Source: Neiella holothuriorum (GTDB taxonomy: Bacteria; Pseudomonadota; Gammaproteobacteria; Enterobacterales; Neiellaceae). Taken from it: a DNA stretch of 64,000 nt. Shown piece by piece: positions 54,767 through 62,878 of the stretch (positions within the stretch are counted from its first letter, which is position 1; every line of letters begins with the position of its first letter). The notes beneath the pieces are model-generated. The model saw only the letters and a list, made by a program, of their open reading frames with translations, searched no databases and had not been told where the DNA came from. A program made the position numbers and the translations under genes. Location: contig NZ_JAHZSS010000001.1 of NCBI RefSeq assembly GCF_019457915.1, forward strand, positions 248,001 to 312,000. The letters run 5' to 3'.

Positions 54767-55857
54767 TTAGCTCTGCTCAATTTAATCCTACTTGGGTGTC
54801 TACTCCTTCCGATACCTTGCTCGACTTGATGGATGAAAATGGTCTATCGATAGAGGAGCTTTGTAATAACTTAGGTCTTAGCGAATCGAAGGGGATGGCA
54901 CTTTTAGAAGGGAAAGTATCTATCGGCGAAGAGTTAGCTGAGAGGTTGGCTAGCTTGTTTAACTGTTCTCCTGCTTTTTGGATTAATAGAGAATGCCTAT
55001 ATCGTCATCGAGAGAGCGCCCTTTCGAGAGACGAAATTATATGGCTTGAGTCGCTTCCTACTTCCGATTTAGTCAAAGGCGGATGGATACCCAAACGGCT
55101 TAACCTCAAACAAAAGCTAACTAGCTGCTTGAATTTTTTTGATGTTGATTGTCTTGATGCATGGGAAGAAAAGTATCTTTACAAGCACCAAGAAGTTGCC
55201 TATCGAACTTCCAACTCTTTTGATACTGAGCCAATGTCAGCTTTGTCGTGGTTGAGAATGGCAGAGGTTCAAACAGAAAAGATGAGTATTGAAAAGTGGA
55301 ACCCTTCACTTTTAAATAATCAATTGGATAACCTAAGAAAATTAACTCTGGTAAAAAGTCCCCAAATTTTTATTCCCAAAGTGCGAGAAACTTTAGCCCT
55401 TTGTGGCGTTTACTTTACTGTGAGTAAAACGCCACAAAAATGCCGAGCGAGCGGAGCAACACATTATACTCAGTCGGGTTCTCCGATCGTGTCGATGAGT
55501 TTCAGGTATTTAACCGACGATCAGTTTTGGTTCACATTCTTTCATGAGATCGGTCACGTATTGATGCATGATAAACAAAGAGTGAGGCTAGAAGGAAACT
55601 TTGAGGTTAATGAGCTAGAAGAAAAAGAAGCAAATGAATTTGCAGAGAATATACTGGTTCCTGAACACTATAGGAAAGAGCTGTACAAGCTCAGAGCGAA
55701 AGACTGGATAAAACTCGTAAGGTTAGCAAAAAGAGTCGGAACATCACCGGGTATATTGTTGGGGCAGCTTCAACATAAGGGCCTGATTAGCTACAAATAC
55801 CTAAATAAGTTGAAGACCAGATACAAATGGTCTCAAATCAATTCAACAGAGATATAA
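54763..55857 (+). CDS. HigA-like antitoxin/regulator with ImmA/IrrE metallopeptidase domain
   Basis: This 364-residue protein has an N-terminal XRE-type HTH (IEELCNNLGLSESKGMALL near 30-48) and a C-terminal zincin domain with HEIGH at 261-265 and the family's following KEANEFAENILVP near 288-300. Proteins of this type pair with RelE/HigB toxins, where the HTH part represses the operon and neutralises the toxin. The metallopeptidase part could cleave a regulator in response to damage. It overlaps the toxin gene by 4 bp. Confidence 0.85.
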   Translation: MISSAQFNPTWVSTPSDTLLDLMDENGLSIEELCNNLGLSESKGMALLEGKVSIGEELAERLASLFNCSPAFWINRECLYRHRESALSRDEIIWLESLPTSDLVKGGWIPKRLNLKQKLTSCLNFFDVDCLDAWEEKYLYKHQEVAYRTSNSFDTEPMSALSWLRMAEVQTEKMSIEKWNPSLLNNQLDNLRKLTLVKSPQIFIPKVRETLALCGVYFTVSKTPQKCRASGATHYTQSGSPIVSMSFRYLTDDQFWFTFFHEIGHVLMHDKQRVRLEGNFEVNELEEKEANEFAENILVPEHYRKELYKLRAKDWIKLVRLAKRVGTSPGILLGQLQHKGLISYKYLNKLKTRYKWSQINSTEI

Positions 55858-55879
55858 TTCGGAGGTGCTACCCTCCGAA
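55858..55879. terminator. Terminator-like hairpin at convergent junction
   Basis: TTCGGAGG (55858-55865) pairs with CCTCCGAA (55872-55879) over a 6-nt loop. It spans the 10-bp gap between the antitoxin gene and the convergent gene and overlaps the latter's stop codon. No clear T-tract follows. Confidence 0.4.
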
Positions 55880-56818
55880 ATACCTGTAGTTTTCTGGAGA
55901 TTTTTGCCAGTTACAAAGAGCATCTTCTAGAACCTGCATTTTTAGTTTTTCTATCGGTAGGTAATCAGCAAGCTCAACGCATCTACTCTCTAACTCTAAG
56001 TTGGTGATACTTCGGTTGGGGTTTGCAAAAAAAAGTTGCTTAGCGCCTTGTTTTGGACCAGTCGCATCACTTAGGTATAGTTTGGCTGGCTCGATGTCGA
56101 TAATCCCTACTTTATTAAGCATAGTAAGGTAATCAAATTTGGCAGTTCGACCGAAGGAGCTCACTGACTTGAGTGATGCGTAAAGGTTATCAAAGAGCGC
56201 ATAACGATCTTCAATGTTTCCGCACTCATTAAATCTGACCTCATGGCTTCTGGTCCCTCCTACCCATTCAACGTAGCTTCTTAAGACTCGTAATGTAGAG
56301 CGGTGGCTATCAATACGAAGAGTTTCATATTTTCTGTGGTTTCCAAATTTTCTTTTGATTCCATCTAAAAGCATATTCGGAATTGTTGCTTGGTACCAAG
56401 CTGCAAAAGCTTGGAAATCATCGGTAATGTTTTGCCAACTCCAAAGCTCATCTCCTCCGTAACAGGAGTAAATATCTGCGCAAAGCTGCCATCCAGTATC
56501 AATGTTTTTGCCAAAATGAGTTGACAAAAATACTAACCAGCAAGCTTCATCAAAGTTTCCATCGTTTAGATGCAGTACTGCGGCTCTCAAAGGATCAAAA
56601 ATTGAACTGTTGGGGTTCTTTCGAGTATCAGATATGGGGCGATTAGCAATGGCAGCTAAATAGTTTACTCTCCTCACGCTGTCTACAAGTTGGCAGCTCA
56701 AAACTTCCAAGCTGTCGATGGTTTGAAGACCTTCGAGAGTGCGTTCCTGTTTAGAGTAACAGTCGAGCTTAGTTTTAAAGTTATTAAAAAGTGTATTGTT
56801 TCTAATGCGCATCGTCAT
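55868..56818 (-). CDS. aGPT-PPlase3-like protein (alpha-glutamyl/putrescinyl-thymine pyrophosphorylase clade 3)
   Basis: This 316-residue protein shows the conserved blocks I associate with the aGPT-PPlase3 family: CWLVFLSTHFGK at 93-104, FGNHRKYETL at 158-167, FGRTAKFDYLTML at 222-234, ATGPKQGA at 252-259 and MQVLEDALCNWQKS at 294-307. The family was predicted by comparative genomics to take part in DNA-base modification, but its enzyme activity is not established to my knowledge. I choose the ATG at 56818, which overlaps the upstream enzyme's stop as ATGA; two further ATGs lie nearby. The two genes thus form one operon. Family assignment is from memory of motifs, so it needs a profile search. 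Confidence 0.7.
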   Translation of the reverse strand: MTMRIRNNTLFNNFKTKLDCYSKQERTLEGLQTIDSLEVLSCQLVDSVRRVNYLAAIANRPISDTRKNPNSSIFDPLRAAVLHLNDGNFDEACWLVFLSTHFGKNIDTGWQLCADIYSCYGGDELWSWQNITDDFQAFAAWYQATIPNMLLDGIKRKFGNHRKYETLRIDSHRSTLRVLRSYVEWVGGTRSHEVRFNECGNIEDRYALFDNLYASLKSVSSFGRTAKFDYLTMLNKVGIIDIEPAKLYLSDATGPKQGAKQLFFANPNRSITNLELESRCVELADYLPIEKLKMQVLEDALCNWQKSPENYRYFGG

Positions 56819-57792
56819 GAGCACTCTTCCTCCAGTCTAGCTCTACGCCTTTCTATAAATGCTTCATAGTCACGGTTTTTTATATGGCTTAAACAGATTT
56901 CCATTTCTAGTGTGGTTCGAGGGTCTTCAAGCTTTGACAAGTGGTAATATCTGAGTAGTCGGATCATATCCAGCCAATAGCTCGGCAGGTCCGAGTCTTC
57001 TATGTTGCTGAAGGGGTTGGTTCTCACTGCTTCCTCTAGCTCAAGAAGAGTTGCTTTCGTTTGTCCAAAATTACTTTCTGGCATTGGTGGCATAATCGGT
57101 TTCGAGGGCATAAAACCCTCGCTAAGAAATGCCCGAATATTAGGTAAGTCACAGTCATAGACATGCAAGCTAGACACGAAGTGATTGTACTCTCCAAGTT
57201 CATAGCCTAAGACCTTGGCTATGATTTCTTGAATCATTGAAAATACAAAAATATCATGAGGCAATCCTCTATATGCATCATTTGATCTCATATTTGTGAA
57301 CATATGAAGTTGCTCATCGCGGATCATAAACTGAAGACTAATGGTGCAGGGGGTATCGTTGTATTGCTTATGTATATCTGAAGCATCAAATAGCTGAATT
57401 ACAGCCTGCCTCGTTTTTGGTTTTCTTTTTAGTAGCCTGATAACAGATCGAATTTGATCAAACTTACCATGCATACCATAGAATCGCGGCCCATAGGCTC
57501 CATGTATTGTTCCATCTTGCTCTTTGTAGCTATCGTACTTCCTTATATAGTTGCTAATCATTTCGGCATCATCTCGTCCTGACAAATACCAGAAAAGTTC
57601 TCCTAAGCAACTAAAGATGGTTCCTTTTGTTTCAGATCGGCTAATCCGTGAGCGGGGATTTTTAAGGGTTAAGAGGCAACCTCTTACTTCCTGATTATCA
57701 CCCTTTGTAGACTCTATCTGTTGTCCGTTTTCTAAAACGTATGTGAACGTGTCATATAGCAAGTCATCGAGAGTAGGGGCCAAAATATGCAT
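56815..57792 (-). CDS. Thymidylate-synthase-family enzyme, predicted cytosine-nucleotide preference
   Basis: This 325-residue protein keeps the thymidylate synthase fold: GELFWYLSG at 64-72, GAYGPRFYG near 98-106, the catalytic cysteine C149 in NDTPCTISLQF, MRSNDAYRGLPHD at 168-180, and HVYDCD near 210-215. At the position equivalent to E. coli ThyA N177 there is D180. Asparagine there selects dUMP; T4 dCMP hydroxymethylase has aspartate, so a cytosine nucleotide is a plausible substrate here. The frame is open to 57855, but ATG 57792 (MHILAPTLDDLLYDTF) matches the family start. It is the promoter-proximal gene of the pair. Confidence 0.8.
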   Translation of the reverse strand: MHILAPTLDDLLYDTFTYVLENGQQIESTKGDNQEVRGCLLTLKNPRSRISRSETKGTIFSCLGELFWYLSGRDDAEMISNYIRKYDSYKEQDGTIHGAYGPRFYGMHGKFDQIRSVIRLLKRKPKTRQAVIQLFDASDIHKQYNDTPCTISLQFMIRDEQLHMFTNMRSNDAYRGLPHDIFVFSMIQEIIAKVLGYELGEYNHFVSSLHVYDCDLPNIRAFLSEGFMPSKPIMPPMPESNFGQTKATLLELEEAVRTNPFSNIEDSDLPSYWLDMIRLLRYYHLSKLEDPRTTLEMEICLSHIKNRDYEAFIERRRARLEEECS

Positions 57793-57918
57793 AGCAAATC
57801 CATTCACTATATAAGCGGTAACTGTTTGAAGACTAACATGAACAGTCGCTAACAAAGCTATGCTAGTTAAGAATTATGAGTTTTAGATCAAAGTTGGAGC
57901 TCAACCAATAGAATTCGT

Positions 57919-57936
57919 TGCTACATATTTGCTACA
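57919..57936. repeat. Right putative integrase arm-type site
   Basis: This is the exact 18-bp copy of the site at 48492-48509, lying 50 bp inside the right repeat and upstream of the thymidylate-synthase-like gene. Two heptamers TGCTACA are separated by TATT. Confidence 0.7.
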
Positions 57937-57986
57937 TAGAAAAACATTGGGGTGAGGCTGTGGCTGTGGAGTTAATGTAACCTATT

Positions 57987-58041
57987 GATTTTAAATGGTG
58001 GCCCCACCCCGACTTGAACGGGGGACCAATCGATTATGAGT
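57987..58041. repeat. Right attachment repeat within tRNA-Ile2
   Basis: This 55-bp repeat is identical to 48296-48350. The tRNA part covers 57996-58041, from the end of the 5' anticodon stem to the CCA end. Recombination between the copies would excise the element and keep the tRNA intact. Confidence 0.92.
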
Positions 58042-58072
58042 CGACTGCTCTAACCAACTGAGCTATGGGGCC
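57996..58072 (-). tRNA. tRNA-Ile2 (anticodon CAU)
   Basis: On the minus strand, 77 nt form a full cloverleaf: acceptor GGCCCCA/TGGGGCC, D arm GCTC/GAGC, anticodon stem GTCGA/TCGAT with loop CTCATAA (anticodon CAT), TPsiC arm CCCCG/CGGGG with loop TTCAAGT, and encoded CCA. The GGCCCC acceptor and overall sequence resemble E. coli ileX/ileY (tRNA-Ile2), whose C34 is modified to lysidine to read AUA, rather than elongator tRNA-Met (GGCTACG). Confidence 0.9.
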
Positions 58073-58239
58073 AGTACAATTTGCAACGGATTGCGCGGGC
58101 GCGCTGTTACAAAGTGGAGCCGATTATAAGAACAGTGCCGCTGACTGTCTAGGGCCTAGTTAGGCTTTATCAAACAAGCGCGGCAAATCATGTCTTTTTG
58201 CTGAAAAATTGAGCTGTTTTATTGAGTTGTTGGGTGATA

Positions 58240-58264
58240 GCCCCTGCGGTTATCGCGCAGGGGC
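58240..58264. terminator. Hairpin after the RND operon
   Basis: GCCCCTGCG (58240-58248) pairs with CGCAGGGGC (58256-58264) directly after the RND stop. There is no T-tract in the RND transcription direction, so it may be a weak or rho-dependent signal. Confidence 0.4.
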
Positions 58265-58275
58265 AAATCGATTCA

Positions 58276-61200
58276 CTATTGGTTAGTTTCAATCGCAGGC
58301 TGCTCTGGCTTTGCTAGCTTGCTTGGCTTGATACGCCGGATCACAGCACGCCCCATAGCACCGAAATCATCCAATATTAAGTACAAGCAAGGTACTAAGA
58401 CGAGGGTGATGATGGTGGCAAACATCACCGCAAAGCCAAGCGCTACGGCCATTGGGATGACGAAACGGGCTTGCAAGCTTGTTTCGAACATAATCGGTAG
58501 CACCCCAGCAAAGGTGGTGATTGACGTCAACGTAATCGCGCGGAATCGAGCGCAGCCCGCTTCAATGACTGACTCTCGAATGCACACGCCTGCAGCGCGC
58601 CGCTGGTTGACATAATCGGTCATCACCAAGCTGTCGTTAATCACAACACCTGCTGCGGCAATTAGGCCGAAGGTCGACATCATGCTCATGTCGATACCAA
58701 ACCAGAAGTGGCCCCAAATCGCGCCGGTTAAACTAAACGGGATCACCGACATAATGATGATGGGCTGGAAGTAACTTTTAAGCGGCACAGCCAGCAATAC
58801 ATACACCATGATCATACCGGCAATGAAGAACAGCATTTGTTCATTCTGCTGTGATTGCTGCTCTTCAATCGAGCCCCCTAGTTCGGTTTTCACTTCGGGG
58901 AAGTCATCGGTAAGTTTCGGTAACAGGTTGTCTTCAATATCGCTAACCACCTGATTCGGCTCGACGACTTCTTCGTCGATGTTGCCCCATACGTAAACGC
59001 TGCGGAAGCCACCTTCGCGTCGAATGTAGCTAATACCCGGTTTTTCAATGAGCTCGACGACATCACCGAGCATCACTTCTTCTCCGGTCGGCGTAGTGAC
59101 GACGGCATATTTCAGCTCGGCTAGCTTTTCACGGGTCAGGCGAGGGTAGCGCACCATCACCTTCACTTCTTCTCCGTCACGCAACACACGCTGAGCTTCG
59201 CCACCGTAGAAGCTGGTACCCACTTGAGCGGCAATGGTCGCCAGATCTAACCCTAAGTCATAAGCAACAGGGCGTAGGCGCAATTGCACTTCTTTTGAAG
59301 CTGGATCGATAGTGGAGCTGATGTCGAACAAGCCTTCTTGTTGCTGGAGCATGGCGATGAACTCGCGCCCTGCGGCATTTAAGGTGTCAATATCTGAGCC
59401 GAACAATACGTAAGCAAACTCGCCATCATCGCCGCCGCTATTCACATCATCGTATACGGTAAAAGATTTCATACCGGCGATGGGAGGAATGGTTTCACGC
59501 CAACGTCGAGCAAGCTCGAAGGTGTCAAATGGGCGCAGCTCCTCATCGACCAAAGGCACAACTAAGCGTGCTTCGGTGCGGCCATCGTTGAATGCGAGGA
59601 TGTCTCGAATCATTCCTTGACCATGTTCTGCCTTGGTTTGCTCTTCAATCGCCATTATGGTCGATTCAATTGTACGAAGGGCATAAATGGTCTGCTCATC
59701 GGACACTGATTCGTTCATCTCAATGGAGATACTTGGGAAGTCGTGAGGGACTTTCGGGCTTGGTACGAAGCGCACATAATTGGCCGAAACCAAGCCAAAA
59801 CTGATGGTGAGTAAGGCTATGAAACTAGCAAACACCAACCAGCGCCATTCGGTACAACGGGTCACAAAACGCTTATAACGGCCGTTCACAAAACCAAAGA
59901 AGCGTGTATTAAAGCGATCACGCCAGCCGCCTTTTTTGATTGGAGGGAACTTGGTGTGGGCCAAATGAGCCGGCAAAATTAGCTTAGATTCAATCAGGCT
60001 AAAGGCCAGACACAAGATCACCACAATGGCAATGTTGTAGAAAAAGGTGCCTTCTGGGCCGCTTGACAGTGTAAATGGTGCGAATACGGCAATGGTGGTG
60101 AGTACACCAAAGGTTGCTGGTGTTGCCACTTTGCGAGCGCCGCGCACGACGTTGTCGACGCCGCCGCCTTTTTTCTCCACTTCGGTGTAGGCACTTTCCC
60201 CTATCACAATGGCATCATCAACGACGATACCAAGTACCATGATGAAGGCGAACAGGCTTAAAATGTTGATGCTAACGCCGAATACTGGCATGAGCATGAC
60301 CGCGCCCAAGAAGCAAAGCGGTAAGCCAACCATGACCCAAAATGCCAAGCGGAAGCGTAAGAACAAGCTCAGCATGATGGCCACAAGAATGGAGCCTTGC
60401 GCCAAGTTTTTGAGCATCATGTCGAGACGCGCATTGAGGTAATACGTCATGTCGACCAGGATCTTCAATTCCATGCCTTGGGGCAGGGTTTCATTGCGCT
60501 GCTTAATGTATTTCTTTACGGACTCGGCAACGGGCACCATGTTTTGGTCTTTGGTGGCTTTTACCGCCAAGAAGATGGCGTTTTCACCGCTGTACTTAAA
60601 GTAGTGCTCACCTTCGGCAAACTCATCTTTAATCACTGCAATGTCTTTAAGCAGTACCTTGGCACCGTTAGCCCCGATTTTAATGGGGATGTTGCGGAAC
60701 TCATGGCCACGATAGAACTGGTTTTCTACCCGTACGGAAATGATGCCAGAATCGGTTCTTAGTTGGCCAGCCGAGAAATTAGCGGAGTATTTGGCAATCG
60801 CCTGCGAGACGTCCTGCAACGTTAGGTTGTATTTGCGCAGCACGTCGGGCTGAATTTCAATGGCGATTTCATCATCGGGTGCGCTTAAATCGACCAGAGA
60901 GACATTGCCAAGCTGCAACAACTCATCTTTGACATCGCGAGCCATCGGTTTGAGCTCGGTTAGCGGAAAGTCTCCAACCAACGACATCTCGATAATATCC
61001 TGACGCCGTTCGGCCTGTGTAATGGTGACCGGCTCCATATCCGCAGGGAAGGTGGCAATACCATCAACCCGTAATTTAATTTTGTCGAGTACTTCGGGCA
61101 GATCTTTATCTGGAAAAATTTCCAGCGTAATCCGACCGCCGTTGCGCCAAGCACGGTAAATGCCGCGCTTAATTTCGGTCACGTCCTTGAGCACTTCTTC

Positions 61201-61437
61201 GATTTTAATCTGAATGCTCTCTTCAATTTCTTGTGGCGAGGCTCCAGGATAAGTGCTGTAAATGTGAATGTAGTTGGATTCAATGTTCGGGAACATTTGG
61301 CGCTGGATCGTCATGTAGCTGACGATGCCCATAATGATGATGAAAAACATCATTAAGTTCGCCGCTACAGAGTTATGCGCGAAGTATCCGATCAACCCCG
61401 TTCGAGTACTTTGTTGTTCTGGTGTCGGTTCAGCCAT
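58276..61437 (-). CDS. RND-family efflux permease (AcrB/HAE1-like)
   Basis: This 1053-residue protein has the twelve-helix RND architecture with two large periplasmic loops. The first helix is VAANLMMFFIIIMGIVSYMTI, the proton-relay helix reads VLGIVVDDAIVIGES near 405-419 with both aspartates, and the C-terminal half has GLIAAAGVVINDSLVMTDYVN. It is distinct from the RND protein at 28-31 kb. Its substrate is unknown. It follows its adaptor gene by 10 bp, and no outer-membrane channel gene is adjacent. Confidence 0.92.
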   Translation of the reverse strand: MAEPTPEQQSTRTGLIGYFAHNSVAANLMMFFIIIMGIVSYMTIQRQMFPNIESNYIHIYSTYPGASPQEIEESIQIKIEEVLKDVTEIKRGIYRAWRNGGRITLEIFPDKDLPEVLDKIKLRVDGIATFPADMEPVTITQAERRQDIIEMSLVGDFPLTELKPMARDVKDELLQLGNVSLVDLSAPDDEIAIEIQPDVLRKYNLTLQDVSQAIAKYSANFSAGQLRTDSGIISVRVENQFYRGHEFRNIPIKIGANGAKVLLKDIAVIKDEFAEGEHYFKYSGENAIFLAVKATKDQNMVPVAESVKKYIKQRNETLPQGMELKILVDMTYYLNARLDMMLKNLAQGSILVAIMLSLFLRFRLAFWVMVGLPLCFLGAVMLMPVFGVSINILSLFAFIMVLGIVVDDAIVIGESAYTEVEKKGGGVDNVVRGARKVATPATFGVLTTIAVFAPFTLSSGPEGTFFYNIAIVVILCLAFSLIESKLILPAHLAHTKFPPIKKGGWRDRFNTRFFGFVNGRYKRFVTRCTEWRWLVFASFIALLTISFGLVSANYVRFVPSPKVPHDFPSISIEMNESVSDEQTIYALRTIESTIMAIEEQTKAEHGQGMIRDILAFNDGRTEARLVVPLVDEELRPFDTFELARRWRETIPPIAGMKSFTVYDDVNSGGDDGEFAYVLFGSDIDTLNAAGREFIAMLQQQEGLFDISSTIDPASKEVQLRLRPVAYDLGLDLATIAAQVGTSFYGGEAQRVLRDGEEVKVMVRYPRLTREKLAELKYAVVTTPTGEEVMLGDVVELIEKPGISYIRREGGFRSVYVWGNIDEEVVEPNQVVSDIEDNLLPKLTDDFPEVKTELGGSIEEQQSQQNEQMLFFIAGMIMVYVLLAVPLKSYFQPIIIMSVIPFSLTGAIWGHFWFGIDMSMMSTFGLIAAAGVVINDSLVMTDYVNQRRAAGVCIRESVIEAGCARFRAITLTSITTFAGVLPIMFETSLQARFVIPMAVALGFAVMFATIITLVLVPCLYLILDDFGAMGRAVIRRIKPSKLAKPEQPAIETNQ

Positions 61438-61447
61438 GATCGGATCC

Positions 61448-62599
61448 TTAGCGCTGCGCTACTTCTGTATCTGAATCGATGATTTTGACTTCCATGCCGG
61501 TTTGCGGGTATTCCGGCGGCGTCATGACCAAAGAATCATTTTCGTTAAGGCCCTGATCAATCAGGAACATCGAACCTTCTTCGCGCAACACATTTACATT
61601 TCTTGGTTGGAGTTTCATTTCGTCATCAACCACCCATAGGATGCGATTACTCACCAGATCTTGTGGTACTTCGAAAACTCCAGCGAGCTGTTTACCGGCA
61701 AATGAGACTGAAACGTAGCTACCAAATTTAAGCGGAGGCTTCTCACTATTAAGGCTGTATGGGTCGTTAATGCGCACCACTAAATGGCTCATGCGGGTGG
61801 CGTTATCAACAATACCCAAATCTCGGGCGATGGTGGCTTCGCGGCTGATTTTGCGGCGGCCCTGGGTTGTTACGGTGGCAGCAATGCCTTCCGCATCAAG
61901 AGGAACAAACGCACTGTCGAAGCCAGGGATTGGGAATACCACTTCAGCGGTTTCAATACTGCTCAATTCAGCAATGGTGTCGCCGGCATGAACGAACTGC
62001 CCAACGCCTAGATCGCGACTGATCACCAGAGCGTCGTATGGCGCACGGACTTCACAGTTGGCAAGGTCTCGCTCCGCTAGGCGCAGGGCTGCGGTTGCCG
62101 ACTGTACGTTGGCTTTGGCACTGAGAACCTGAGGCTTACGCAGGTACAGATCGGAGACTTTGCGATCGGATAAACGCTCGGCTTCACGCTTGGCAACTTG
62201 CGCCAAGGCTTCTTCTTCAATCAATGCGGCTTTGGCTTGGCTTAAGTTGGCCTGAGCTTGCAATAAAGCAGCTTGGTAAGTGTCTTGTTCAATGGTGAAC
62301 AGCAATTCACCTTGTTTAAACAAACCACCGGCTACAAATTTCGGATTCCAACTGACAATCTCACCAGCGACTTGTGCTGCCAGCATGGTTTTTTCCAGCG
62401 GTTCAACTTCACCGAAGCTGGTGATTGTTACTTGATGGGTGATAGACGTTGCCGCCATCACTCGTACCGAAGGTCGGGTGTCGACAGGCTCACTTTCCTC
62501 TGTTTTACCAGCTGTGGCGTTAATGCTGGCCATACCTGCTGCACCAATGCCTAATACGGCAACGGGCAGCAACCACTTCATCCATTTTGCTTTATTCAT
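61448..62599 (-). CDS. RND periplasmic adaptor (membrane fusion protein)
   Basis: The 383-residue adaptor has an N-terminal membrane anchor (WLLPVAVLGIGAAGMASI), a lipoyl and hairpin region (AAQVAGEIVSWNPKFVAGGLFKQGE; SQAKAALIEEEALAQVAKREAERLSDRKVSDLYLRKPQVLSAK) and barrel domains (VRAPYDALVISRDLGVGQFVHAGDTIAELSS). It bridges the RND pump and an outer-membrane channel. It is the first gene of its operon, about 230 bp from the rpoD terminator. Confidence 0.92.
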   Translation of the reverse strand: MNKAKWMKWLLPVAVLGIGAAGMASINATAGKTEESEPVDTRPSVRVMAATSITHQVTITSFGEVEPLEKTMLAAQVAGEIVSWNPKFVAGGLFKQGELLFTIEQDTYQAALLQAQANLSQAKAALIEEEALAQVAKREAERLSDRKVSDLYLRKPQVLSAKANVQSATAALRLAERDLANCEVRAPYDALVISRDLGVGQFVHAGDTIAELSSIETAEVVFPIPGFDSAFVPLDAEGIAATVTTQGRRKISREATIARDLGIVDNATRMSHLVVRINDPYSLNSEKPPLKFGSYVSVSFAGKQLAGVFEVPQDLVSNRILWVVDDEMKLQPRNVNVLREEGSMFLIDQGLNENDSLVMTPPEYPQTGMEVKIIDSDTEVAQR

Positions 62600-62831
62600 G
62601 ACTAGTCGGCTCTAAGCGTGATTATTTGTTTCCTGTCATCATAGTAACGGGAATTGGTAATACAAAGATTAAGAAAATGTAAGAAGGTGTAATTAATTTG
62701 TATTGCTGTGGCGTAAAAATTACATAATAACTGTGTGGGATTAGTGTTTTCTATTTTAACTATAATTAAAACATGTGGTTACGTTCTTTGTAACGAAACT
62801 TTTCAAAATCTTATTGTGACAAATTTAGGCG

Positions 62832-62865
62832 AAAAAAAACGCGGCCAATTGGCCGCGTTTTTTAT
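62832..62865. terminator. Rho-independent terminator after rpoD
   Basis: The stem CGCGGCC/GGCCGCG with an AATT centre is flanked by A-rich and T-rich sides. It directly follows the rpoD stop on the minus strand. Confidence 0.9.
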
Positions 62866-62878
62866 TAACAATGTTTGC

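Larger units (their letters stand above)
48296..58041. mobile_element. Integrative element of about 9.7 kb in tRNA-Ile2
   Basis: The element is bounded by perfect 55-bp direct repeats. It holds a tyrosine recombinase, an AlpA-like regulator, an HUH replication endonuclease and a toxin-antitoxin pair, plus accessory genes, but no structural phage or conjugation genes. It is visibly more A+T-rich than flanking DNA. This resembles phage satellites or other small replicating integrative elements. Which class it belongs to cannot be decided without homologue comparison. Confidence 0.85.

Noticed and set aside
57856-57986. A further gene between the TS-like gene and the right repeat
   Set aside because: The stretch only holds the arm-type site and promoter-like A+T-rich sequence.
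48296-58041. CRISPR array or cas genes in the element
   Set aside because: There are no regularly spaced short repeats with unique spacers and no cas-like proteins.
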